Assembly: GCA_051530055.1 (NCBI GenBank)
Contig: JBMGUZ010000030.1
Span: 1-32,501 of the forward strand
Direction: 5' to 3'
From: Neoechinorhynchus agilis
Taxonomy: Eukaryota; Acanthocephala
DNA length: 32,501 bases
Numbering within the stretch: position 1 is the stretch's first letter; every line of letters begins with the position of its first letter. The translations under genes and the position numbers were made by a program. Below, piece by piece: positions 21,059 through 32,390 of the stretch. The notes below the pieces were generated by a model. It ran no database searches and was not told the origin of the DNA. It saw only the letters and a list, made by a program, of their open reading frames with translations.

Positions 21059-21874
21059 AAGGAGTACGAAGCGATCCGCACTCTAGTAACGAATGTTCAC
21101 CTTCGCTCAGATGAGGACCTTTGCGAACGTCTAGTAATTTCCTACATATATCTACAATTCGCAACCGTCGGATTCGGCCACGAGAATTCCATTAGAAAAC
21201 GATACATTTTATTTGATCGAATCCTGAAAAGCATGTGCTCCGTACCGACAAATGCTCATCAACTCGCAGAACCTGATAGTCATCTCCGCGGAAACATAAA
21301 TATAGTAGCAGCTGGTCTCTTTTACAAATTCAGTATGTTCAATCACAGTTGTTTCCCCAACATCCTCCGATGTTCATCTGAGCGAATGCGATGCTCGAAC
21401 CTCGTCATGGTGGCAAGTCGTCCGATTAAAGAGGGCGAACAACTCTACGATTGCTATAGTCAATTGTTTCTTCTCGAGGAATTTGAAAAGAGGAGGAAAA
21501 ACATTAAACGTCAATACCTATTCGAGTGCCAATGCATTGCATGTATTAAACGATGGCCTATTGCTGATTTATCTCTTCTCGGCACTGAATGCTTTGATAA
21601 CGAATCTGTGATGAAACAATTAAGTGTTCTGGGCCAACAAAATAATAAGGAATTCAAACAACTGTACGAACGCTTTGCTACGATATTTTATGCCTTGTCT
21701 GGATCCATAGAGATAATCTGGGATCAGCAATGTTTCCTCGATTTGTGCACGTTTATTGAAGTAGCTGACGGTTTTCTAATGGAAGGAAAGGTGTGGCTTC
21801 CTCTGCATGTCGCAATAGAGACCCTTAACCAACTCCTTACCTTTGTCAAATTCAAGTTTTCCTCTGAAGAATGA
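21059..21874 (+). CDS. SMYD4-like: SMYD4-like SET/MYND protein lysine methyltransferase, exon 2 (residues 351-621)
   Basis: Exon 2 starts KEYEAIRTLVTN, a helical region between MYND and the second SET part. The catalytic SET motif NHSCFPN is at residues 445-451, followed by GEQLYDCY with the likely catalytic Tyr at 483. A post-SET zinc cluster follows (FECQCIAC: C507, C509, C512), expected to pair with C448. The C-terminal helices (about 520-621) match the position of the SMYD4 C-terminal helical domain but end soon after LLTFVKFKFSSEE. At 621 residues the protein is shorter than human SMYD4 (about 800) and near the size of insect relatives. An unseen further exon or a natural short tail are both possible. 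The first Met in this frame lies at 21233, but the exon clearly begins earlier at the TTTCAG acceptor. Confidence 0.92.
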   Translation, partial: KEYEAIRTLVTNVHLRSDEDLCERLVISYIYLQFATVGFGHENSIRKRYILFDRILKSMCSVPTNAHQLAEPDSHLRGNINIVAAGLFYKFSMFNHSCFPNILRCSSERMRCSNLVMVASRPIKEGEQLYDCYSQLFLLEEFEKRRKNIKRQYLFECQCIACIKRWPIADLSLLGTECFDNESVMKQLSVLGQQNNKEFKQLYERFATIFYALSGSIEIIWDQQCFLDLCTFIEVADGFLMEGKVWLPLHVAIETLNQLLTFVKFKFSSEE

Positions 21875-22062
21875 GACTAGTTCCGACCGCCAAAAATGCA
21901 GTGAAAAAATTGTAAGAGTTCCAGTTTTTTGTGGTGACTGGGAGACACTTTTTAAGATTTCGTTTTTTAAGGCATTTCCATCGATTATCAGAAGTTAATT
22001 AAATGGTCGAAAAAGCAAAACTACGCTAAAACATAAAGGTGCGACATCGAAATAGTTTTCTT
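21875..22062 (+). other. 3' flank of the SMYD4-like gene
   Basis: A/T-rich sequence with no open frame of note. ATTAAA at 21998-22003 is a possible polyadenylation signal; no AATAAA is present before the tandem array begins. Confidence 0.4.
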
Positions 22063-23490
22063 TCAGTCCATTTTGATCCACTGATTACGAATATAGTCTT
22101 CTTTTGCCCGTAGCTACCACGGTTCATGCGATCTATGAAATTCGCTTAAACTTCACCGTTGGTCCTCGAAGTAGTGTCTGTCCAGTCCATTTCGATCCGC
22201 GCGTTCCAAATATTGTCTTCTTTTCCCCGTAGTCACCACGGTTCATGAGATCAATGAACTTCGCTTAAACTTGACCGGTGACCCTCGAAGTAGCGTCCGT
22301 CCAGTCCATTTCGATCCGCGCGTTCTAAATATTGTCTTCTTTTCCCCGTAGCTATTGCGGTTCATGAGATCTATGAACTTCGCTTGAACTTTACCGTTGG
22401 TCCTCGAAGTAGTGTCTGTCCAGTCCATTTCGATCCACCGATTGCAAATATGGTCTTCTTTTGCCCGTTGCTACCACGGTTCATGAGATCTATCAACTTC
22501 GCTTAAATTTCACCGTTGGTCCTCGAAATAGTGTCCGTCAAGTCCATTTCGAAACGTCCATTCCAAACATAGTATTATTTTCATCGCAGCAACTACGTTT
22601 AATGAGATCTATGAACCTCGCTTAAACTTGACCGCGGGTCCTAGAAGTAATGTCCCTCTAGTCCATTTTGATAAACTGATTCCAATTATGGTCTTCTTTT
22701 CATCCTAGCTACCACGTTTCATGAGATCTATGAACTTCGCTTATACTTGATCGCTGGTCCTTGAGGCAGTGTCCGTCTAGTTCATTTTGATCCACTGATT
22801 CCAAATATGGTTTTCTTCTCCCCGTAGCTACAACGGTCCATGAGATATATGAACTTTCATTCAACCAGGCCGTTGGTTGTCAAAGTAGTGTCCGTCTAGT
22901 CCATTTTGATCGACTGATTCCAAATATCGTCTCGATCTATGAACTTCGCTTAAACTTGACGGTCGGTCCTCGAAGTAGTGTCCGTCTAGTCCATTGCGAT
23001 CCGCTGATTCCTAATATGGTCTTCTTTTCCCGGTAGCTATTGCGGTTCATGAGATCATTGAACTTCGCTTAAACTTCACCGTTGGTCCTCAAAGTAGTGT
23101 CCGTCAAGTCCATTTTGATACGCGCATTTCAAATATAGTATTCTTTTCTCCGTAGCTACTACGTTTCATGAAATCTATGAAATTCGCTTAAACTCGACCG
23201 TTGGTCCTCGAATTAGTGTCCGTCTAATCCATTTCGATCCGCTGATTCGAAATATGGTCTTCTTTTCAAAGTAACTATCACGGTTAATGAGATCTATGAA
23301 CTTCGCTTAAATTTCACCGTTGGTCCTCGAAGTTGTGTCGGTCTAGTCCATTTTAATCCGCCGTAGCTACCACGATTTATGAGATATATGAACTTTCCTT
23401 CAACCTTGTCGTTGGTCTTCGAAGTAGTGTCCGTCTAGTCCATTTCGATCCGCTGATTCCAAATATGGTCTTCTCTTTCCCCTAGCTACC
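22063..23490. repeat. 119-bp tandem repeat, about 12.5 copies
   Basis: The segment beginning CAGTCCAT or TAGTCCAT recurs at 22063, 22182, 22301, 22420, 22539, 22658, 22777, 22896, 22986, 23105, 23224, 23343 and 23434. The interval is exactly 119 bp except for two units of 90 and 91 bp. Each unit reads, in order: TTTCGATCCGCTGATTCC, AAATATGGTCTTCTTTTCC, CCGTAGCTACCACGG, TTCATGAGATCTATGAAC, TTCGCTTAAACTTGACCG, TTGGTCCTCGAAGTAGTGTC. Copies differ at many positions, so the array is fairly old. No conserved open frame spans it. It abuts the 21-bp satellite abruptly at about 23490. Confidence 0.93.
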
Positions 23491-24330
23491 CGTCATCAAA
23501 AAATTTCAGTGACGTCATCGAATTTTTTATGATATCAGGGAAATTTTTGATGACGTCATTGAAACTTTTGAAGACGTCACCGAAGTTTTCGATGACGTCA
23601 TCGAAATTTTTGATTACGTTACCGAAATTTTTGATGACGTCAACGAAATTTTTTATGACGTCACCGAAAATTTTTATGACCTCATCGAAATTTTTGATGA
23701 CGTCACCGAAATTTTTGATGACGTGATCCAAATTTTATATCATGTAACCGAAATTTTTGATGATCTCATCGAAATTTTTGATGACTTCACCAAAATTTTT
23801 GGTGACGTCACCAAGATTTTTGATGACGTCATCGAAATTTTTGATTACGTCACCGAAATTTTTTATGACGTCACCGAAATTCTTGATGACGTCACAGAAA
23901 TTCTTGATGACGTCATCGAAACTTTTTATGACGTCACCGAAGTTTTTAATGACGTCATCGAAATTTTTTATGATATCAGGGAAATTTTTGATGACGTCAT
24001 CGAAACTTTTGTACACGTCACCGCAGTTTTCGATGACGTCATCGAAATTTTTGATTACGTCACCGAAATTTTTGATGACGTCAACGAAATTTTTTATGAC
24101 GTCATCGAAATTTTTTATCATATCAGGGAAATTTTTATAACGTCATCGAAAATTTTGTACAAGTCACCGAAGTTTTCGATGACGTCATCGAAATTTTTGA
24201 TTACGTCACCGAAATTTTTGATGACGTCAACGAAATTTTTTAGGACGTCACCGAAAATATTTATGACCTCATCGAAATTTTTGATGACGTCATCGCAATA
24301 TTTGGTCACGTCATCGAGATTTTTGTTGAC
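23491..24330. repeat. Diverged left edge of the 21-bp satellite
   Basis: Units here mostly carry CGAAATTTTT linkers and many GTCACC half-sites in place of GTCATC. A rare GATATCAGGG or CATATCAGGG unit occurs at 23531, 23972 and 24119. These lie 441 and 147 bp apart, that is 21 and 7 whole units, so multi-unit blocks were duplicated in register. Confidence 0.8.
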
Positions 24331-25477
24331 GTCATCGAAATTTTTGATGACGTCATTGAGATTTTTGATGACGTCATCGAAATTTTTGATGACGTCATCG
24401 AGCTTTTGGATGACGTCGTCGAAATTTTTGATGACGTCATCAAAAATCTCGATGACGCCATCGAAATTTTTGATGACGTCATCGAGATTTTTCATGACGT
24501 CATCGAAATTTTTTATGACGTCATCGAGATTTTTGATTACGTCATCAAAATTTTTGATGACGTCATCCAAATTTTTGATGACGTCATCGAGATTTTTGAT
24601 GACGTCATCGAGATTTTTGATGACGTCATCGAAATTTTTGATGACGTCATCGAGATTTCTGATGACGTCATCGAAATTTTTTATGACGTCATCGAGATTT
24701 TTGATTACGTCATCAAAATTTTTGATGATGTCATCCAAATTTTTGATGACGTCATCCAAATTTTGATGACGTCATCGAGATTTTTGATGACGTCATCTAG
24801 ATTTTTGATGACGTCATCGGAATTTTTGATGACGTGATCGAAATTTGTGATGACGTCATCGAGATTTTTGATGACGTCATGGAGATTTTGGATGACGTCA
24901 TCGAGATTTTTGATGACGTCATCCAAATTTTGATGACGTCATCAAGATTTGATGACGTCATCGAGATTTTTCACGTCATCGAATTTTTGACGTCATCTAG
25001 ATTTTGAACGTCATCGAGATTTTTTATGACGAATTTTTATGACGTCATGGAAATTTTTGATGACGTCATCCCAATTTTTTATGACGTCATCGAGATTTCT
25101 GATGACGTCATCGAGATTTTTGATGACGTCATCGAGATTTTTGATGACGTCATCCAAATTTTTTATGACGTCATCGAGATTTTTGATGACGTCATCGAGA
25201 TTTTTTTTGACGTCATGGAAATTTTTATGACGTCATCTAGATTTTTGATGACGTCATCGGGATTTTTGATGACGTGATCGAAATTTGTGATGACGTCATC
25301 GAGATTTTTGATGACGTCATGGAGATTTTTGATGACGTCATCGAGATTTTTGATGACGTCATCCAAATTTTTGATGACGTCATCAAGATTTGATGACGTC
25401 ATCGAGATTTTTCATGACGTCATCGAAATTTTTGATGGCGTCATCGAGATTTTTGATGACGTCATCGGGATTTTTGA

Positions 25478-25485
25478 TTACGTAA
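25478..25485. repeat. TTACGTAA variant palindrome in the satellite
   Basis: A symmetric double change converts TGACGTCA to TTACGTAA while keeping the palindrome. The context is GGGATTTTTGA before and TCCAAATTTTT after. Further copies lie at 26759, 29396, 30058 and 30935. Confidence 0.9.
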
Positions 25486-25944
25486 TCCAAATTTTTGATG
25501 ACGTCATCGAGATTTTTTATGACGTCATCGAAATTTTTATGACGTCATCGAAATTTTTCATGACGTCATCGAGATTTTTGATGACGTCATCGAGATTTTT
25601 GATGACGTCATCGAGATTTTTTTGATGACGTCATCTAGATTTTTGATGACGTCATCGAGATTTTTGATGACATCATCGAGATTTTTGATGACTTCATCGA
25701 GATTTTTGATGACCTCATCGAGATTTTTGATGACGTCATCGAGATTTTTGATGACGTCATCGAGATTTTTTATGACGTCATCGAGATTTTTTTGATGACG
25801 TCATCTAGATTTTTTATGACGTCATCGAGATTTTTGATAACGTCATCGAGATTTTTGGTGACGTCATCGAGATTTTTAATGACGTCACGGAAATTTTTGA
25901 TGACGTCATCGAAATTTTTGATGACGTCATCGAGATTTTTATGA

Positions 25945-26160
25945 CGTCATGGATATTTTTGATGACGTCATCGAAATTTTTGATGACGTAATCCCAATTT
26001 TTGATGACGTCATCGAGATTTTTTATGACATCATCGAAATTTTTGATGACGTCATCGAGATTTTTGATGACGTCATCGAGATTTTTGATGACGTAATCTA
26101 TATTTTTGATGACGTTATCGAAATTTTTTGATGACGTCATCGAGATATTTGATGACGCCA
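25945..26160. repeat. Satellite higher-order block P, copy 1
   Basis: A distinctive run of variant units (GGATATTTTT, then a CCCAATTTTT linker, then GACATCATCG, then a CTATATTTTT linker) that recurs in the same order at about 29127-29340. Part of it recurs at about 29570-29680 and 30228-30330. Confidence 0.75.
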
Positions 26161-26339
26161 TCGAAATTTTTGATGATGTCATCGAGATTTTTGATGACGT
26201 CATCATAATTTTTGATGACGTCATCGAGATTTTTGATGACGTCATCGGAATTTTTGATGACGTCATCCAAATTTTGATGACGTCATCGAGATTTTTGATG
26301 ACGTCATCGAGATTTTTTATGACATCATTTAAATTTTTG

Positions 26340-28080
26340 ATGACGTCATCGGAATTTTTGATGACGTGATCGAAATTTGTGATGACGTGATCGAGATTTT
26401 TGATGACGTCATGGAGATTTTGGATGACGTCATCGAGATTTTTGATGACGTCATCCAAATTTTTGATGACGTCATCGAAATTTTTGATGGCGTCATCGAG
26501 ATATTTGATTACGTCATCGAGATTTTGGATGACGTCATCGAGATTTTGGATGACGTCATCGAGATTTTTGATGACGTCATCGAGATTTTGGATGACGTCA
26601 TCCAAATTTTTGATGACGTCATCAAGATTTTTGATGACGTCATCGAGATTTTTATGACGTCATCGAGATTTTTGATGACGTCATCGAGAATTTTATGACG
26701 TCATCGAAATTTTTTATGACGTCATCGCGATTTTTGATTACGTCATCGGGATTTTTGATTACGTAATCCAAATTTTTGATGACGTCATCGAGATTTTTGA
26801 TGACGTCATCGAAATTTTTGATGACGTCATCGAAATTTTTGATGACGTCATCGAAATTTTTTTGATGACGTCATCTAGATTTTGATGACGTAATCTTGAT
26901 TTTGATGACGTCATCTAGATTTTTGATGACGTCATCGGGATTTTTGAATACGTCATCAAGATTTTTTTGATGACGTCATCTAGATTTTGATGACGTCATC
27001 GAGATTTTTGATTACGTCATCGAGATTTTTTTTGATGACGTCGTCTAGATTTTGATTACGTCATCGAGATTTTTTTTGATGACGTCGTCTAGATTTTGAT
27101 GACGTCATCGAGATTTTTTTGATGACGTCATCGAGATTTTTGATGACGCCGTGGAAATTTTTATGACGTCATCTAGATTTTTGATGACGTCATCGAGATT
27201 TTTGGTGACGTCATCGAGATTTTTGATGACGTCGTCGAGATTTTGGATGACGTCATCCAAATTTTTTATGACGTCATCAAGATTTTTGATGACGTCATCG
27301 AGATTTTTGATGACGTCATCGAGATTTTTGATGACGTCATCGAGATTTTTGATGACGTCATGGAGATTTTTGATGACGTCATCGAGATTTTTGATGACGT
27401 CATCCAAATTTTTTATGACGTCATGGAAATTTTTGTGACGTCATCGAGATTTTTGATGACGTCATCTAGTTTTTTGATGACGTGATTGAAATTTGTTATG
27501 ACGTCATCGAGATTTTTGATGACGTCAAGGAGATTTTGGATGACGTCATCGAGATTTTTTATGACGTCATCGAAATTTTTGATGACGTCATCGAGATTTT
27601 TGATGACGCCATCGAAATTTTTGATGATGTCATCGAGATTTTTGATGACGTCATCATAATTTTTGATGACGTAATCGAGATTTTTGATGACGTCATCGAA
27701 ATTTTTGATTACGTCATCGAAATTTTTGATGACGTCAACGAAATTTTTTATGACGTCACCGAAAATATTTATCACCGCATCGAAATTTTTTATGACGTCA
27801 TCGCAACTTTTGGTCACGTCATCGAGATTTTTGATGACGTCATCGAGATTTTGGATGACGTCATCGAAACTTTTGATGACGTCATCGAAATTTTTGATGA
27901 CGCTATCGAAATTTTTGATGACGGCATCGAGATTTTTGATGACGTCATGGAGATTTTTTATGACGTCATCGAAATTTTTGATGACGCCATCGAAATTTTT
28001 GATGATGTCATTGAGATTTTTGATGACGTCATCGAAATTTTTGGTGACGTCATCGAGATTTTTGATGACGTGATAGAAAT
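26340..28080. repeat. Satellite higher-order block Q, copy 1
   Basis: Rare variants in order: CGAAATTTGTGATGACG (26369), GATTACGTAATCC (26757), GACGCCGTGG (27144), CAAGGAGATTTTGG (27525), AAAATATTTATCACCG (27762) and TTTTGGTCACG (27808). The same order recurs at 30540-32390. Confidence 0.75.
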
Positions 28081-28364
28081 TTTTGATGACGTCATCGAGA
28101 TTTTTGATGACGTCATCGGATTTTTGATTACGTATCCAATTTTTATACTCATCAGATTTTTGATGACGTAATCGAAATTTTTGATGACGTCATCGAGATT
28201 TTTGATGACGTCATCGAGATTTTTGATGACGTCAACGATTTTTTTGATGACGTCATCTAGATTTTTGACTACGTCATCGAGATTTTTGAGTACGTCATCG
28301 AAATTTTTATGACCATCGAGATTTTTGATGACGTCATGGAGATTTTTTATGACGTCATCGAAAT

Positions 28365-29120
28365 TTTTGATGACGTCATCGAGATTTTGGATGACGTCAT
28401 CGAGATTTTTGATGACGTCATCGAGATTTTTGATGACGTCATCGAGATTTTTGATGACGTCATCGAGATTTTTGATGACGTCATCGAGATTTTTGATGAC
28501 GTCATCGAGATTTTGGATGACGTCATCGAGATTTTTGATGACGTCATCGAGATTTTGATGACGTCATCGAGATTTTTATGACGTCATCGAGATTTTTGAT
28601 GACGTCATCGAGATTTTTGATGACGTCATCGAGATTTTTGATGACGTCATCGAGATTTTTGATGACGTCATCGAGATTTTTATGACGTCATCGAGATTTT
28701 TGATGACGTCATCGAGATTTTTGATGACGTCATCGAGATTTTTGATGACGTCATCGAGATTTTTGATGACGTCATCGAGATTTTTGATGACGTCATCGAG
28801 ATTTTTGATGACGTCATCGAGATTTTGATGACGTCATCGAGATTTTTGATGACGTCATCGAGATTTTTGATGACGTCATCGAGATTTTTGATGACGTCAT
28901 CGAGATTTTTGATGACGTCATCGAGATTTTTGATGACGTCATCGAGATTTTTGATGACGTCATCGAGATTTTTGATGACGTCATCGAGATTTTTGATGAC
29001 GTCATCGAGATTTTTGATGACGTCATCGAGATTTTTGATGACGTCATCGAGATTTTTGATGACGTCATCGAAATTTTTGATGACGTCATCGAAATTTTTG
29101 ATGACGTCATCGAGATTTTT
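28365..29120. repeat. Homogenised core of the 21-bp satellite
   Basis: For about 750 bp nearly every unit is the identical consensus with CGAGATTTTT linkers and intact TGACGTCA. The few differences are missing bases in the T-run (for example near 28550, 28572, 28678 and 28820). This is the least diverged stretch and probably the most recently amplified. Confidence 0.85.
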
Positions 29121-29126
29121 ATGACG

Positions 29127-29340
29127 TCATGGATATTTTTGATGACGTCATCGAAATTTTTGATGACGTCATCCCAATTTTTGATGACGTCATCGAGATT
29201 TTTTATGACATCATCGAAATTTTTGATGACGTCATCGAGATTTTTGATAACGTCATCGAGATTTTTGATGACGTAATCTATATTTTTGATGACGTCATCG
29301 AAATTTTTTGATGACGTCATCGAGATTTTTGATGACGTCA
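29127..29340. repeat. Satellite higher-order block P, copy 2
   Basis: Counterpart of 25945-26160 at an offset of 3180 bp, with the same order of rare linkers. It directly follows the homogenised core. Confidence 0.75.
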
Positions 29341-30539
29341 TCGAAATTTTTGATGACGTCATCGAGATTTTTGATGACGTCATCGGGATTTTTGATTACG
29401 TAATATAAATTTTTGATTACGTCATCGAGATTTTTTATGACGTCATCGAGATTTTTGATGACGTCATCGAGATTTTTTTGATGACGTCATCGAGATTTTT
29501 GATGACGTCATCGAGATTTTTGATGACGTCATCGAAATTTTTGATGACGTCATCGAGATTTTTATGACGTCATCGATATTTTTGATGACGTCATGGAAAT
29601 TTTTGATGACGTCATCCCAATTTTTGATGACGTCATCGAGATTTTTGATGACATCATCGAAATTTTTGATGACGTCATCGAGATTTTTGATGACGTCATC
29701 GAAATTTGAACCACAATTTTTGATGACGTCATCGAGATTTTTGATTACGTCATCGAGATTTTTGATTACGTCATCGAGATTTTTGATGACGTCATCGAGA
29801 TTTTTGATGACGTCATCTAGATTTTTGACTACGTCATCGAGATTTTTGAGTACGTCATCGAAATTTTTGATGACGTCATCGAGATTTTTATGACGTCATC
29901 GAGATTTTTGATGACGTCATAGAGAATTTGAATACGCCATCAAAATATTTGATGACGTCATCGAAATTTTTGATGACGTCATCGAGATTTTTTATGACGT
30001 CATCGAAATTTTTGATGACGTCATCGAGATTTTTGATGACGTCATCGGGATTTTTGATTACGTAATCCAAATTTTTGATTACGTCATCGAGATTTTTGAT
30101 GACGTCATCGAGATTTTTGATGACGTCATCGAGATTTTGATGACGTCATCTAGATTTTTGACTACGTCATCGAGATTTTTGAGTACGTCATCGAAATTTT
30201 GTATGACGTCATCGAGATTTTTATGACGTCATCGATATTTTTGATGACGTCATGGAAATTTTTGATGACGTCATCCCAATTTTTGATGACGTCATCGAGA
30301 TTTTTTATGACATCATCGAAATTTTTGATGACGTCATCGAGATTTTTGATGACGTGATCGAAATTTCTGATGACGTCATCGAGATTTTGGATGACGTCAT
30401 CGAGATTTTTGATGACGTCATCCAAATTTTTTCTGACGTCATCAAGGTTTTTTATGACGTCATGGAAATTTTTATGACGACATCGAGATTTTTGATGACG
30501 TCATCTAGATTTTTGATGACGTCATCGGGATTTTTGATG

Positions 30540-32390
30540 ACGTCATCGGGATTTTTGATGACGTGATCGAAATTTGTGATGACGTCATCGAGATTTTTGA
30601 TGACGTCATGGAGATTTTGGATGACGTCATCGAGATTTTTGATGACGTCATCAAGATTTGATGACGTCATCGAGATTTTTCATGACGTTATCGAAATTTT
30701 TGATGGCGTCATCGAGATTTTTGATTACGTCATCTAGATTTTTGATGACGTCATCGAGATTTTGGATGACGTCATCGAGATTTTGGATGACGTCATCGAG
30801 ATTTTGGATGTCGTCATCGAGATTTTGGATGACGTCATCCAAATTTTTGATGACGTGATCAAGATTTTTGATGACGTCATCGAGATTTTTTATGACGTCA
30901 TCGAAATTTTTGATGACGTCGTCGGGATTTTTGATTACGTAATCCAAATTTTTGATGACGTCATCGAGATTTTTGATGACGTCATCGAGATTTTTTGATG
31001 ACGTCATCGAGATTTTTGATGACGTCATCGAGATTTTTTGATGACGTCATCTAGATTTTTGATGACGTCATCGAGATTTTTGATGACATCATCGAGATTT
31101 TTGATGACGTCATCGAGATTTTTGATGACGTCATCGAGATTTTTGATGACCTCATCGAGATTTTTGATGACGTCATCGAGATTTTTGATGACCTCATCGA
31201 GATTTTTGATGGCGTCATCGAGATTTTTGATTACGTCATCTAGATTTTTGATGACCTAATCGAGATTTTTGATGACGTCATCGGGATTTTTGAATACGTC
31301 ATCAAGATTTTTTTGATGACGTCATCTAGATTTTGATGACGTCATCGAGATTTTTTATGACGTCATCTAGATTTTGATGACGTCATCTAGATTTTGATGA
31401 CGTCATCGAGATTTTTTATGACGTCGTCTAGATTTTGATGACGTCATCGAAATTTTTGATGACGTCATCGAGATTTTTGATGACGCCGTGGAAATTTTTA
31501 TGACGTCATCTAGATTTTTGATGACGTCATCGAGATTTTCGGTGACGTCATCGAGATTTTTGATGACGTCGTCGAGATTTTTGATGACGTCGTCGAGATT
31601 TTGGATGACGTCATCCAAATTTTTGATGACGTCATCAAGATTTTTGATGACGTCATCGAGATTTTTGATGACGTCATCGAGATTTTTTATGACGTCATGG
31701 AGATTTTTGATGACGTCATCGATATTTTTTATGACGTCATCAATTTGATGACGTCATCCAAATTATGACGTCTGGAAATTTTTGTGACGTCATCGAGATT
31801 TTATATGACGTCATCTAGATTTTTGATGACGTGATCGAAATTTGTTATGACGTCATCGAGATTTTTGATGACGTCAAGGAGATTTTGGATGACGTCATCG
31901 AGATTTTTTATGACGTCATCGAAATTTTTGATGACGTCATCGAGATTTTTGATGACGCCATCGAAATTTTTGATGATGTCATCGAGATTTTTGATGACGT
32001 ACTCGAGATTTTTGATGACGTCATCGAAATTTTTGATTACGTCATCGAAATTTTTGATGACGTCAACGAAATTTTTATGACGTCACCGAAAATATTTATC
32101 ACCGCATCGAAATTTTTGATGACGTCATCGCAACTTTTGGTCACGTCATCGAGATTTTTGATGACGTCATCAGTTTTTGATGACGTCATCGAGATTTTTG
32201 ATGACGTCATCGAGATTTTGGATGACGTCATCGAAACTTTTGATGACGTCATCGAAATTTTTGATGACGCCATCGAAATTTTTGATGACGGCATCGAGAT
32301 TTTTGATGACGTCATGGAGATTTTTTATGACGTCATCGAAATTTTTGGTGACGTCATCGAGTTTTTTGATGACGTGATAGAAATTTTTGA
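30540..32390. repeat. Satellite higher-order block Q, copy 2
   Basis: The landmarks of block Q copy 1 reappear at about 30569, 30933, 31482, 31877, 32089 and 32135. The offset is between about 4.18 and 4.36 kb, so unit gains or losses have occurred since duplication. Confidence 0.75.

Noticed and set aside
20928-21164. Reverse-strand frame across the intron end and exon 2 start
   Set aside because: It overlaps the splice acceptor and coding start of exon 2 on the other strand and has no recognisable content.
19415-21874. SMYD4-like gene as a processed retrocopy
   Set aside because: A phase-0 GT-AG intron separates the exons, and there is no adjacent poly(A) tract or flanking duplication.
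22243-22428. Reverse-strand 61-codon frame in the 119-bp array
   Set aside because: It is present only because of local substitutions, is not maintained across repeat copies, and has no domain.
23486-32377. Many satellite open frames on both strands with seven-residue repeats
   Set aside because: A 21-bp unit without a stop in two frames stays open automatically. Both strands are equally open and frames end at random indels.
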